From: Agromyces mediolanus
GTDB lineage: Bacteria > Actinomycetota > Actinomycetes > Actinomycetales > Microbacteriaceae
DNA length: 64,000 bases
Reading direction: 5' to 3'
NCBI RefSeq assembly: GCF_023715325.1
Contig: NZ_JAMBNX010000005.1
Location: 296,884-360,883 of the forward strand
The notes below the pieces were generated by a model. The model saw only the letters and a list, made by a program, of their open reading frames with translations. It did no database searches and was not told where the DNA came from. Every line of letters starts with the position of its first letter. Within the stretch, counting starts at the first letter, position 1. Both the position numbers and the translations under genes were made by a program. This document shows, one piece after another, positions 16,010 to 25,031 of the stretch.

Positions 16010-16918
16010 ATGACCATGCAGATCGTTCCCCGCGCGCGTCTCGCTCGACGCGATGACCGCGAGCAGCTCGCCGAGCTCGTGAACGCGCACCTCTCCGCCG
16101 TGATCCCGGGCGCCCGGGTCTCCGTCAACACCGTGCTCGCGAGCCTCGAACGGCAGCCCGAGGAGTACCTCGTCGACCCGTGGGTGGTCGAGCGTGTCAC
16201 GGTCGTCGTCGAGCAGCTGGAGCGCGTCGTCGCCGCGGCGCACCTGCAGCGCTTCGCCGACCGGCCCGCCGTGAGCGACGACTATCGCGGCGCCGGTCTC
16301 GTGCAGTGGTTCCTCGTCGTCCCCGAAGCGGATTCCGCGGCGGACGCACTGCTCCGCGCCTGCCTCGCGCAGCTCGCGGCCTGGGACGTGCGGCTCGCCT
16401 ACGCCGACGGGCAGCTCCCCTTCCCGGGCGTGTACGGCGTGCCCGCGACGTGGCCGCACGTGCGGGCGGCGCTCGAGCGCGGCGGGTTCGCCTGGGACGG
16501 CACCGCCGAGACGGTGCTGCTCGCGACCACCGACTCCCTGCCGGACCCTGCCCGGGCGGCATCCGCGGAGCTCACGGTGCGACGCACGCTCGGGCCGGCC
16601 GGGGTGCGCCTCGCCGCGCAGCGGGGCGGGGCGACGGTCGGGTTCCTCGAGCTCGATCTCGGGGCCGGGCGCGCGGAGCGGCACGCCGCCGGTGTCCGCG
16701 TCGCCGAGCTGGCCGATTGGGACGTCGACGACGAGGCGGATGCCTCGGTGCTGCCCTGGTTGCTCGGGCAGGCCCGTGACTGGTTGGGGCTCAGCGAGGT
16801 GCACCGCCTGCTCGTCGCCGAGGACGCCGCCGACGCGGAGGCGCTCGCGCAGCTCACCGGCCTCGGCTTCCGCGAGCTCGTGACGACCGCGCGCGGCTGG
16901 CGCCGGGCGATCCGTTAG
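16010..16918 (+). CDS. GNAT-like N-acetyltransferase
   Basis: A 302-residue protein with a GNAT-type core at about residues 10-130 (REQLAELVNAHL, then DDYRGAGLVQWFLV as the likely acetyl-CoA strand-helix region) and a second degenerate half from about 180 to the end (LTGLGFRELVTTARGWRRA), suggesting a tandem-GNAT layout. The pyrophosphate-binding loop is not canonical, so the assignment is tentative. The first of two close ATGs follows CTGGAGGC. It converges with the SGNH hydrolase gene and the two stops overlap by four bases. Confidence 0.65.
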   Translation: MTMQIVPRARLARRDDREQLAELVNAHLSAVIPGARVSVNTVLASLERQPEEYLVDPWVVERVTVVVEQLERVVAAAHLQRFADRPAVSDDYRGAGLVQWFLVVPEADSAADALLRACLAQLAAWDVRLAYADGQLPFPGVYGVPATWPHVRAALERGGFAWDGTAETVLLATTDSLPDPARAASAELTVRRTLGPAGVRLAAQRGGATVGFLELDLGAGRAERHAAGVRVAELADWDVDDEADASVLPWLLGQARDWLGLSEVHRLLVAEDAADAEALAQLTGLGFRELVTTARGWRRAIR

Positions 16919-17676
16919 GGCAGGGAGAACGGCTCGAGCACGGGCCGCTTCGCCGTGCGGCCGTCGCCGGAACTGCGGCCGGTGAGGCGCCGGCCGATCC
17001 ACGGCAGCACGAACTCGCGGTAGTACGCCGCGGTGTTCCGGCTGCGCGGGCCGGCCGGCGCCGCGGCGACCTCCTCGACGCCCCACTCGACGGGGACGGG
17101 CACCCCGAGCGCGGTGAGCACGTTGCTCGCGACCCGGGCGTGGCCGAGCGAGTTGAGGTGCAGCTTGTCGGGCGACCAGTAGCGGATGTCGCGGAGCACC
17201 CGGTCGGAGAAGTTGTCGACGAAGGTGACTCCGTCGAGCTCGCCGACGTCGGCGAGGGCGCGGGTGAGCCGGGCACCGCGGGTGTCCATCATCCGGCCCA
17301 TCGGCAGATGGTCGCTCGGGTTCGCGCCGCTCAGCATGAGCACGTGCACGCCGGCCCCGCGGATCCGGAGCACCGCCTCGCGGAAGCGTTCGGCGACGGC
17401 CGCCTCGTCCATGCGGGGACGCATGATGTCGTTGCCGCCGCCGTTGAAGCTGATCAGCTCGGGGCGCAGCCGGATGGCCGCCTCGAGCTGCTCCTCGATG
17501 ATCGGGCCGAGCTTGCGGCCGCGGATGGCGAGGTTCGCGTAGCGGACGGGTTCTCGCGCGTGGGCGGCAAGACCCAGGGCGACGAAGTCGGCCCAGCCCC
17601 GCACCGAGCCGTCGGGCAGCTCGTCGCCGACCCCCTCGGTGAAGCTGTCGCCGATGGCGGCGTAGCTCGTGTACAT
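16915..17676 (-). CDS. SGNH/GDSL-type esterase or lipase
   Basis: A 253-residue cytoplasmic hydrolase. The nucleophile serine is S11 in AAIGDSFTEG; block III is GGGND (79-83); the acid/base pair lies in DKLHLNSLGH near residue 180. There is no signal peptide. The family deacylates esters of sugars, lipids or aryl compounds; the substrate cannot be told from sequence. ATG follows GTGGAGGC. The C-terminal 40 residues are basic and less conserved. Confidence 0.9.
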   Translation of the reverse strand: MYTSYAAIGDSFTEGVGDELPDGSVRGWADFVALGLAAHAREPVRYANLAIRGRKLGPIIEEQLEAAIRLRPELISFNGGGNDIMRPRMDEAAVAERFREAVLRIRGAGVHVLMLSGANPSDHLPMGRMMDTRGARLTRALADVGELDGVTFVDNFSDRVLRDIRYWSPDKLHLNSLGHARVASNVLTALGVPVPVEWGVEEVAAAPAGPRSRNTAAYYREFVLPWIGRRLTGRSSGDGRTAKRPVLEPFSLP

Positions 17677-17791
17677 GCCTCCACGGTACTCGCCGGCTCT
17701 CGACAGCGGACCCACTACTCCGGTTGAATGAGCGAGGGTGCCGCCGACTGGCGCGAACCGGCCGGATGCCCCGGGGGACGAAGGGGGAGCC

Positions 17792-20700
17792 ATGGCCGTG
17801 TCGCGTCGCATCCGGAGGATCCTGTCGGGCGGGGTCGCCATCCTCGTCGGGGCCGCGCTCGCGATCCCCCTCGGGGCGCTGCCCGCGCAGGGCGCCGACG
17901 TGACGAGCGTGCTCGAGGTGCGCAAGCAGGCCTCGGTGACCGAAGTGCGACCGGGGGAGACCTTCAGCTACACCGTGCAGCTGTCCTGCTCCTCGATCAC
18001 CGACACCGGCTGCGAGGGCGCGACCCTGAGCGACGCCGTGCCCGCCCCCTTCGTGCCGGTCTCCGCCGCGGTGAGCGGGGCCACCGCGCAGACTCCGACG
18101 ATCGACGGCAGCGACGTCGAGGTCGTGTTCGCCCAGGACCTCGGCGACGGCCGCACCGGACTCCTCGACAACACCACGGCGACCGTGACGATCACCGTCC
18201 AGGCGCCGGACCCGATGCCCTACGACCTCAACGGCGTGCCGATCACGAACACCGCGACGGCGACCGCGACGAACGCCGACCAGGCGCAGGGCAGCATCGC
18301 CGTCACCCCCGTCGTCGACCTCGAACTCGCCACCGAGGCCAGCAAGACGATCGAGCCGCCCTCGGCCGTCGCCGCCCCCGGCACCGAGCTCACCGCCGTC
18401 CTCGGCGGCACGAACACCTCGAACGGCTCCGTCGACCGGCTCGTCGTCAGCGACCCCGCCGATCCGAGCCAGCCGGGCGCGTTCGACGTCCTCGACCTCG
18501 AGTCGGTCGACTCGGTCACGTATCCGGAGGGCGCCGACACCGCGGTGCTCTCCTACTGGGACCCGGCGACGTCGAGCTGGGTGCCCGGCCCGCCGGCCAC
18601 CGCACCCGCCATGCCGAACCCGCCGCCCGCGCCCGCGGCCGCCGACGCCGGCGGCTTCCGCATCGAGTTCACCAGTTCCTCGGGCGAAGCGACCATCCCG
18701 CCGGGCGCGCAGGCCGGCGTCACCGCGACGCTCGTCCAGGGCGACGCCGTGGGCGAGCTCACCGAGCCCACGACGGTGCAGAACGTCGCGGGCAGCGAGG
18801 TCGGGCGCGGCGACGACTCGGAGGCGGCCACGGCGAGCGACGACTACCGCATCGTGCTCGACCCCGTCGTCGTCGACGTCGAGAAGGCCTTCGACCCCGC
18901 CGAGGTGTTGCCCGGCGAGCCGAGCGAGGTCGGCATCGTCGCGACGAACCGTGGGGAGACCGAGCTCGACCGGATGACCGTGACCGAACCGTCCGCGGGG
19001 GACTTCACGAGCGACGCGGCCTTCGACGGCTTCACGGCGCCGATCGGATGGCCGGCCGGCGCGGATGCCGCGACCCTCGTCTACCGCTACGACGACGGCA
19101 CCACGAGCCCCGTCTACGACCTCGAGGAGGGCGTCGACCCGCCCGCACCCGACCCGGCGAAGACCGTCGCCGGGTTCACCGTGGAGTACACCGGCACCAT
19201 CACGGAGGGTGCCGAAGCCGGCATCCGCTTCGGCGTCGCGACCGACCCCACGCTCGTCGGGCCGATGACCATCCCGAACACCGTGGGCGTGGAGGGCGAA
19301 TCGGGCGGGGCCACCGCGACGGACTCGGACACCGCCGAGCTCACCATCCTCGAGAAGATCCTCGTGCTCGAGACGACGAAGAAGATCAACCCCGGCACCA
19401 TCCCCTCGGTCGCCGGCGAGCTCGCGACCGTGCAGCTGCCGACGCAGCTGCTGAAGCCCGAGTCGACGACCTCGGCGACGCAGATCGTCGTGCAGGACCC
19501 CGAGACCATCCCAGACCCGGGCTGGTGGAACAGCTTCGACGTCGTCGCGATCACGAAGACCGACATCCCGCCGGGCGCGACCCTCACCGTCAGCTACTGG
19601 AGCGTGTCCGAGCAGCAGTGGGTCGTGTTCGACGGCGCCGACCACGTCACCGCGCCGAACCCGTTCTCGATGACCGTGCCGCCGGAGCTCCGCGACGACA
19701 TCGGCGGCCTGCGATTCCAGTTCGACGACCCGAACGGCTTCCCGCCCGGCACGACCGTGCAGCCGAACTTCACGAGCGAACTGCGCGAGCAGCTCCGCGA
19801 CGGCTCGGGGCCCGCGGCGGGCAGCGACGTGCCCGTGCCGAACTGCGCCTCGGCCGCGGCGACCGCGCCCGGCGTCGACCCCGCCGACGCCGCGACACCC
19901 GCCCCCTGCCCGAGCATCGAGCTCATCCCCGGCGAGGGCGGCACGGGCGACCTCATCGACAAGGAGTGGATCGACCCCGTCCCGCCCGTGGTGATCGCCC
20001 GCAGCGGCGAGCAGGCCACCGCCAGACTGCACTGGTCGACCGGCGGCTACTCGAACCTCGACCAGGTGATCGTCGCCGACACCGCCGAGCCGCCCGCCGA
20101 CGACGCCGCCATCGCCGCCTCGGTCTTCCAGGCCTTCGATCTCGTGGAGATCCCGGAGATCACGGCCGACCCCTGGCTGCCGTACGACCGGGTGACCGCC
20201 GTCGAGCTCTGGAACGGCACCGCCTGGGTGCCGACCGAGACGGACCCCTGCGCCGGCGGAGCCTGCGACGGCGCCTTCCCCGGCTACCGGCTGAGCGACG
20301 CCGAGCGCGCCTCGACGACCGGGGTGCGCCTCGTCTTCGAGGAGTACACGGCGCCGCGCGAGGCATCCGGCGCCCCCATCGACGCCCCGCTGCCGGGAAC
20401 CGGGGTCGCCCGCTCGAGCGGCAACGACCGGGCCCTCGACCTCGTCTTCGAGCTGCGCGACCTCGCCCGGGTGCCGTCGAGCGACCCCGACCCGGTGCTC
20501 GGCACGCGGTTCTACAACACCGGCACCGCGGGCGACGTGAACAACACCGCCTCGGCGACCGGCTACGCCGACGGGCAGCAGGTCATCCGCGACACCGCGG
20601 CCGACCTCATCTCGATCATCGACCGGCCGCTCAACACGACGGTCACGAAGGGCTGGACGGGCGGCCCGCTCGGCATCCCGCCGGCCGGCACCGCGCCGGA

Positions 20701-23700
20701 GGACTACCCGAGCGGGCGCGTCACGATCATCGGCACGAACGCGACCGTCGCCCAGGTGAACACGCTGAGCATCAGCGACCCCTCGCCGACCCAGACCGGG
20801 CCGAGCGCCTTCGACGCCTTCGACCTGCGCCGGATCGTCAGCATCTCGGTGCCCGGCGGGACGGTCACCGCGACCGTGCAGCTCACCCGCGAGGGCGGCG
20901 CCGTCGACGAGGTGAGCATCGCGACCGCGACCGGCATGTCCGCGACCGCGCTCGCCGACGTGGTCGGCATCGCCGTCGTGCACGAGGGCCGCATCGCCTC
21001 GGGCGCCGACACCCGGCTCGTGATGGACCTGCGGCTCCGCGCCACGCACCGCGACGGCGGCGCCCCGGTCACCGCGGCCGACTCGCCCGTGCACAACGTC
21101 GCGCAAAGCGCCGTCGAGGACCTCGGCGGGGTGAACGACCAGCATCGAGTGACTGACGACGACGACGCCCAGATGCGGCTCGCCGCGCTCGAGATCGGCG
21201 TCGTCGCCGGCAAGAGCTTCTCGCCGCAGGCGCAGGTCGAGGCGGACCGCGACCCGATCATGATGAACCTCACGGCCCGGCCGACGGGCTCCGCCCGCGC
21301 CGCCGAGCTCGTCGTCACCGACGACGAGGCGACGTTCTGGAACGCCTTCGACTTCGTCGACTTCGGTCCGACATTCACCCTCACCTCGCCGATCACCCGG
21401 GTGCAGGTGGATGCCTTCACGGGCGCGAGTTTCACGGCGGAGTCCGACGGCTCGCTCACCCGCACCGGCGGCGGCTGGGTGACGGGCAGCCCGGGCACCA
21501 CGCCGCAGCTGCCCGCGGGCGTGCAGCCCGAGGACGTGCAGGGCATCCGCTTCACCTTCAGCCGCGCCGACGGCGCCCAGTGGGAGAACCCGGCGAACCC
21601 CCTCCAGCAGATGCCGATGTTCGTGCAGCGGCGGCTCGAGTTCCGCAGCGGCGGCGACGTGCGCACCGACCTGGTGATCGACGGCAACACGCCGGCGCCG
21701 GGGGAGACCGAGCTCGGCACCTTCACGAACCGCGTGGACGCGACCGCGAACTCGTTCCTCGAGAACGGCTCGGGCGACCCGCTCTACACCGACACCGACG
21801 ACGCCGAGGCCCAGGCCCGCTACCTGCACTACGAGACCTCCGTCGTCGTGACGAAGGGCCCGCGCGGTGTGCAGGACCCCGGCGCGGCGATCCCGTTCAC
21901 CCTCGAGGTGCAGAACAGCGGCACCGGGCCGATCTCGAACCCCGTGATCGTCGACCGCATCCCGATGCAGGACGGCGAGCCGCTGCTCGTCTTCGACCCC
22001 GAGCTCTCCGGTTCGCCGTACGCCTACGCCCTCGACGGCGACGCCCCCGATCCGGCGAACGGCTCGCCCATGCCGACCGACCCCGACGACGTCACCACGA
22101 CGGTCGCGCCGGACGGCAGCACGATCGAGTTCCGCTTCGCCGACGGCACGGTGCTCGAACCCGGCCAGACGTACACGATCACCGTGATGCTGATGTTCCG
22201 GCCGGGCGTGCAGGCCGGCCAGGAGATCACGAACGCGGTCGACGTGACGGCCGAGCGGCCCTTCGACTTCTGCGAGGGCACCGCGGGACCGCACGAGGAC
22301 TGCTCGGACACCACGGTCGTGTACCCCGCCAACGTCGGGGCGCTTCGTGCCGCGAAGTTCGTCAAGGCCGACGACGGGCTCGGCGTGCAGAACGTGGAGG
22401 ACCCCTCGGCGAGCGCCGCCTGCGCGCCGGCCGTCGCGGACTTCTACCGTGCGCCCTGCGTGCCGGTGACGAAGCCCGGCACCACCGAGACCTGGCTCGT
22501 CGCGGGTCAGAACACCGGCACCATCCCCGCCGACCGGGTCATCTCGATCGACCGCCTCCCGACGCCGGGCGACACCGGCGCCTACGCGACGCTGCCGCGC
22601 GGCTCGGAGTGGACGCCGCTCTGGGTCGGCAACGTCACGCCGCAGTCGGTCGGCGGATCGCGCATCCCCGACTCGTTCACCGTCTACGGCACGACCGCGG
22701 CGGACCCGTGCACCGTCGAGCTGAGCTCCCCCGGGGCGACGTGCCCGCCGGGCGCCTGGGTGCCGATCGATTCGCTCGACCCGGCGTCGGTGACGAGCAT
22801 CAAGGTCGAGTTCCTGTTCACGAGCGCGCAGTTGCAGCCCGGCGAGGAGGTCGACTTCACCTTCCAGACCCGCAGCCCCGCCGTGTCGCCGACGGCCGGC
22901 GCCGACACCGTCGCCTGGAACACCGCGGCGATGGGCGGCAGCTCCGGCGCGTCGAGCGTCCTGCCGAGCGAGGGTCGCCGGGTCGGCGTCGCCCTCGCGA
23001 CCGGGCCGCTCCAGGTCGTGAAGCGGGTGAGCGGCGACGGCGCGGGGTTCGCGCCCGACGAGTTCCGCGTGCAGCTCAGCTGCACCTCGGCCGTCGGCAC
23101 GCCCGTCGAGACCGTGCTGCCGCCGATCGAGCTGACGCTCGTCGCGAACGAGGTGCAGACCGTCGAGGACCTGCCCTGGGGCGCGGAGTGCGAGCTCACC
23201 GAGGTGGCCGGCGAGAACGGGGAGACGAGCTCCTCGTCGACGACCGCGGTCGTCGGCCGTGACACCGACCCGATCGGGCTCGTCGAGCTCGAGAACGTCT
23301 ACGAGGTGGCCGGGCTGGCCCTCGAGAAGCAGGTCACGAGCGCCGCCGCCGACCAGGACGGTGAACCCGTCGCCTACGGGCCGTTCGAGTTCGAGGTCAG
23401 CTGCAGCTACCTCGGCGAAGCGGTCGCCGCCGACGGCTACCCGGCCGGACAGCCGATGGCCGTCGAGCTCGCCGACGGCGGCCGGGTCGAGCTCACGGGG
23501 CTGCCGGCCGGCGCCGTCTGCTCCGTCGAGGAGACGGATGCGAAGGGCGCGACGGGCACGACGCTCACCGTGACGGTCGGCGACGGCGAGCCCGAGACCG
23601 GGCAGGGGACGCAGGTCGACGTGACGCTGCCTCCCGTGGATGCCGGGGGGCAGCCGACGGTGCTCGTCCAGGCGGACAACGCCTTCGAGGTCGCGAGCGT

Positions 23701-24805
23701 CGTGATCGAGAAGATCACCGACGGCCCCGGCGCCGAGGACTTCGGCCAGGGCCCGTTCACCCTGCACCTCGAGTGCGTGCTCTCCGACGCATCCGGGATC
23801 CGCACCGTCTGGGACGGCGACCTCGTGCTGCCGACCCCCGAAGGCGAGTGGTCGACCGAGGTCGACGGCATCGCCGCCGGGGCGTCGTGCACCGTCACCG
23901 AGCCCGACCCCGGCCTCGCCGACGAGGTGTCGATCTCGCCGGACGGGCCGTTCCTCGTCGGCGGCGAGATCCCGGTCGAGGTGACGGTGACGAACACCTT
24001 CCTCGCCGGCTCGCTGCACGTCGTGAAGGAGCGCACGGGCGACGGCGCCGAGCGCTACGGTGCCGGGCCCTTCACCGTGTCGCTCGCGTGCACGATCCCG
24101 CTCGACGGCGGTCCCGTGCCGGTCGACATCCCGGGCGGCGCCGAGCGGGTGCTGAACGAGGCGAACGGCTACGAGGCGGACTACGCCCCGCTGCCGGCGC
24201 GCGCCGAGTGCGAGCTCAGCGAGACGGGCACGGGCGGCGCGAACGAGGTGCGGATCACCGACGAGCACGGCGAGCCCGGCTCGACGTTCGTCGTCGAGCC
24301 CGGGGTGGAGCGCAGCTTCACGGTGACGAACGTGTTCGAGCTCGGCGCGATCGAGGTCGTGAAGACGGTGACGGGCTCGGGCGCCGCGGCCGCCGCCGAC
24401 CGCACGTTCACGGTGCAGCTCACCTGCGTCCGCGACGACGGCGGCGAGGGCGTGCAGATCGAGATCCCGGGCGGGGCGACCCGCACGCTCTCGAAGGCGA
24501 GCTCACTCACGACCGTGTACGAGGAGCTGCCGACGGGCGCCGCGTGCGAGCTCGTCGAGACGGATGCCGCGGGCGCCGCGCGCACGACGCTGACCCCGCA
24601 CGTCGACGACCCGCGCACCGCGTCCGTGATCGTGGGCTCCGGCGATGTGGTGCGCATCGACGTCGTGAACGAGTTCGACGCGGCGCCGCCGATCGCTCGC
24701 ACCGGGTTCGACCCGCTGCCGCTCGCACTGGTGGCGGGAGGCATCCTGCTCGCCGGGGGCGCCGTGCTCGCGGTCGTGCTGATCCGCCGCCGCCGCCAGC
24801 GCTGA
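17792..24805 (+). CDS. Giant modular cell-wall-anchored surface protein (2,337 aa)
   Basis: An N-terminal signal peptide (MAVSRRIRRILSGG, hydrophobic core, cleavage near AQGAD at 32-36) leads into a long beta-rich ectodomain. Six modules of 170-225 residues, each centred on an FDxFDLxxI-like stretch (FDVLDL, FDGF, FDVVAI, FDLVEI, FDLRRI, FDFVDF), span roughly residues 100-1300. A DUF11-like region follows (about 1350-1700). Five tandem DUF5979-type repeats (about 1740-2290) each carry a VxVxK start, a Cys pair and a VTNxF-like end. The C-terminus has IARTG near 2301, a 22-residue hydrophobic helix and the tail RRRRQR: a variant sortase signal. The ATG follows AAGGGGGAGCC. Likely an adhesin or stalk with internal isopeptide or disulfide links; ligand unknown. 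No sortase is in the window. Confidence 0.85.
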   Translation: MAVSRRIRRILSGGVAILVGAALAIPLGALPAQGADVTSVLEVRKQASVTEVRPGETFSYTVQLSCSSITDTGCEGATLSDAVPAPFVPVSAAVSGATAQTPTIDGSDVEVVFAQDLGDGRTGLLDNTTATVTITVQAPDPMPYDLNGVPITNTATATATNADQAQGSIAVTPVVDLELATEASKTIEPPSAVAAPGTELTAVLGGTNTSNGSVDRLVVSDPADPSQPGAFDVLDLESVDSVTYPEGADTAVLSYWDPATSSWVPGPPATAPAMPNPPPAPAAADAGGFRIEFTSSSGEATIPPGAQAGVTATLVQGDAVGELTEPTTVQNVAGSEVGRGDDSEAATASDDYRIVLDPVVVDVEKAFDPAEVLPGEPSEVGIVATNRGETELDRMTVTEPSAGDFTSDAAFDGFTAPIGWPAGADAATLVYRYDDGTTSPVYDLEEGVDPPAPDPAKTVAGFTVEYTGTITEGAEAGIRFGVATDPTLVGPMTIPNTVGVEGESGGATATDSDTAELTILEKILVLETTKKINPGTIPSVAGELATVQLPTQLLKPESTTSATQIVVQDPETIPDPGWWNSFDVVAITKTDIPPGATLTVSYWSVSEQQWVVFDGADHVTAPNPFSMTVPPELRDDIGGLRFQFDDPNGFPPGTTVQPNFTSELREQLRDGSGPAAGSDVPVPNCASAAATAPGVDPADAATPAPCPSIELIPGEGGTGDLIDKEWIDPVPPVVIARSGEQATARLHWSTGGYSNLDQVIVADTAEPPADDAAIAASVFQAFDLVEIPEITADPWLPYDRVTAVELWNGTAWVPTETDPCAGGACDGAFPGYRLSDAERASTTGVRLVFEEYTAPREASGAPIDAPLPGTGVARSSGNDRALDLVFELRDLARVPSSDPDPVLGTRFYNTGTAGDVNNTASATGYADGQQVIRDTAADLISIIDRPLNTTVTKGWTGGPLGIPPAGTAPEDYPSGRVTIIGTNATVAQVNTLSISDPSPTQTGPSAFDAFDLRRIVSISVPGGTVTATVQLTREGGAVDEVSIATATGMSATALADVVGIAVVHEGRIASGADTRLVMDLRLRATHRDGGAPVTAADSPVHNVAQSAVEDLGGVNDQHRVTDDDDAQMRLAALEIGVVAGKSFSPQAQVEADRDPIMMNLTARPTGSARAAELVVTDDEATFWNAFDFVDFGPTFTLTSPITRVQVDAFTGASFTAESDGSLTRTGGGWVTGSPGTTPQLPAGVQPEDVQGIRFTFSRADGAQWENPANPLQQMPMFVQRRLEFRSGGDVRTDLVIDGNTPAPGETELGTFTNRVDATANSFLENGSGDPLYTDTDDAEAQARYLHYETSVVVTKGPRGVQDPGAAIPFTLEVQNSGTGPISNPVIVDRIPMQDGEPLLVFDPELSGSPYAYALDGDAPDPANGSPMPTDPDDVTTTVAPDGSTIEFRFADGTVLEPGQTYTITVMLMFRPGVQAGQEITNAVDVTAERPFDFCEGTAGPHEDCSDTTVVYPANVGALRAAKFVKADDGLGVQNVEDPSASAACAPAVADFYRAPCVPVTKPGTTETWLVAGQNTGTIPADRVISIDRLPTPGDTGAYATLPRGSEWTPLWVGNVTPQSVGGSRIPDSFTVYGTTAADPCTVELSSPGATCPPGAWVPIDSLDPASVTSIKVEFLFTSAQLQPGEEVDFTFQTRSPAVSPTAGADTVAWNTAAMGGSSGASSVLPSEGRRVGVALATGPLQVVKRVSGDGAGFAPDEFRVQLSCTSAVGTPVETVLPPIELTLVANEVQTVEDLPWGAECELTEVAGENGETSSSSTTAVVGRDTDPIGLVELENVYEVAGLALEKQVTSAAADQDGEPVAYGPFEFEVSCSYLGEAVAADGYPAGQPMAVELADGGRVELTGLPAGAVCSVEETDAKGATGTTLTVTVGDGEPETGQGTQVDVTLPPVDAGGQPTVLVQADNAFEVASVVIEKITDGPGAEDFGQGPFTLHLECVLSDASGIRTVWDGDLVLPTPEGEWSTEVDGIAAGASCTVTEPDPGLADEVSISPDGPFLVGGEIPVEVTVTNTFLAGSLHVVKERTGDGAERYGAGPFTVSLACTIPLDGGPVPVDIPGGAERVLNEANGYEADYAPLPARAECELSETGTGGANEVRITDEHGEPGSTFVVEPGVERSFTVTNVFELGAIEVVKTVTGSGAAAAADRTFTVQLTCVRDDGGEGVQIEIPGGATRTLSKASSLTTVYEELPTGAACELVETDAAGAARTTLTPHVDDPRTASVIVGSGDVVRIDVVNEFDAAPPIARTGFDPLPLALVAGGILLAGGAVLAVVLIRRRRQR

Positions 24806-24840
24806 CCGCCGCCCGCCGCCCGCCGCCCGCCGCCAGCCGC
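24804..24840. repeat. Tandem 7-base repeat (CGCCGCC units)
   Basis: About five near-perfect units of CGCCGCC follow the stop codon of the giant surface protein. A simple slippage-type repeat with no obvious function. Confidence 0.7.
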
Positions 24841-24847
24841 CCGGATC

Positions 24848-24885
24848 CAGGGTTGCCCAACTTTCATGAAAGTCGGGCAACCCTG
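24848..24885. repeat. Long palindrome, copy 2 of the TTGCCCGACTTTCA family
   Basis: A 38-base inverted repeat (outer arms CAGGGTTGCCC and GGGCAACCCTG) with one mismatched pair, centred on 24866/24867. Its core is the exact reverse complement of the next copy 6 bases downstream, so the two form an inverted pair after the surface-protein gene. Confidence 0.9.
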
Positions 24886-24890
24886 CGTCA

Positions 24891-24935
24891 CCACCGGGGT
24901 TGCCCGACTTTCATGAAAGTTGGGCAACTCGGTGG
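24891..24935. repeat. Long palindrome, copy 3 of the TTGCCCGACTTTCA family
   Basis: Inverted repeat with outer arms CCACCG (24891-24896) and CGGTGG (24930-24935) and core TTGCCCGACTTTCATGAAAG. One core mismatch mirrors that of copy 2. Confidence 0.88.
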
Positions 24936-24970
24936 TGTCGCGGGGTGCGGGGTGCGTAGGGTGGGCGGAG

Positions 24971-24986
24971 TGGGTCAGGTGACCCA
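24971..24986. promoter_or_regulatory. Operator-like palindrome upstream of the beta-glucosidase gene
   Basis: TGGGTCA and TGACCCA are perfect inverted 7-base arms with GG between. The element ends 45 bases before the ATG of the GH1 gene. It could be a repressor or activator site; the cognate regulator is not identified, and the centre is not the CG of a classical LacI operator. Confidence 0.45.
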
Positions 24987-25031
24987 GTTCGGGGCGACGG
25001 CGCCCCGACGACCCGGAGGGCGAGGACGCCG

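Noticed and set aside
15950..24268. Minus-strand open frame of 2,772 codons opposite the acetyltransferase, SGNH and giant surface protein genes
   Set aside because: Arg/Gly/Asp/Val-rich low-information sequence without any domain; it results from extreme GC3 bias in the real plus-strand gene, where antisense stops are rare.
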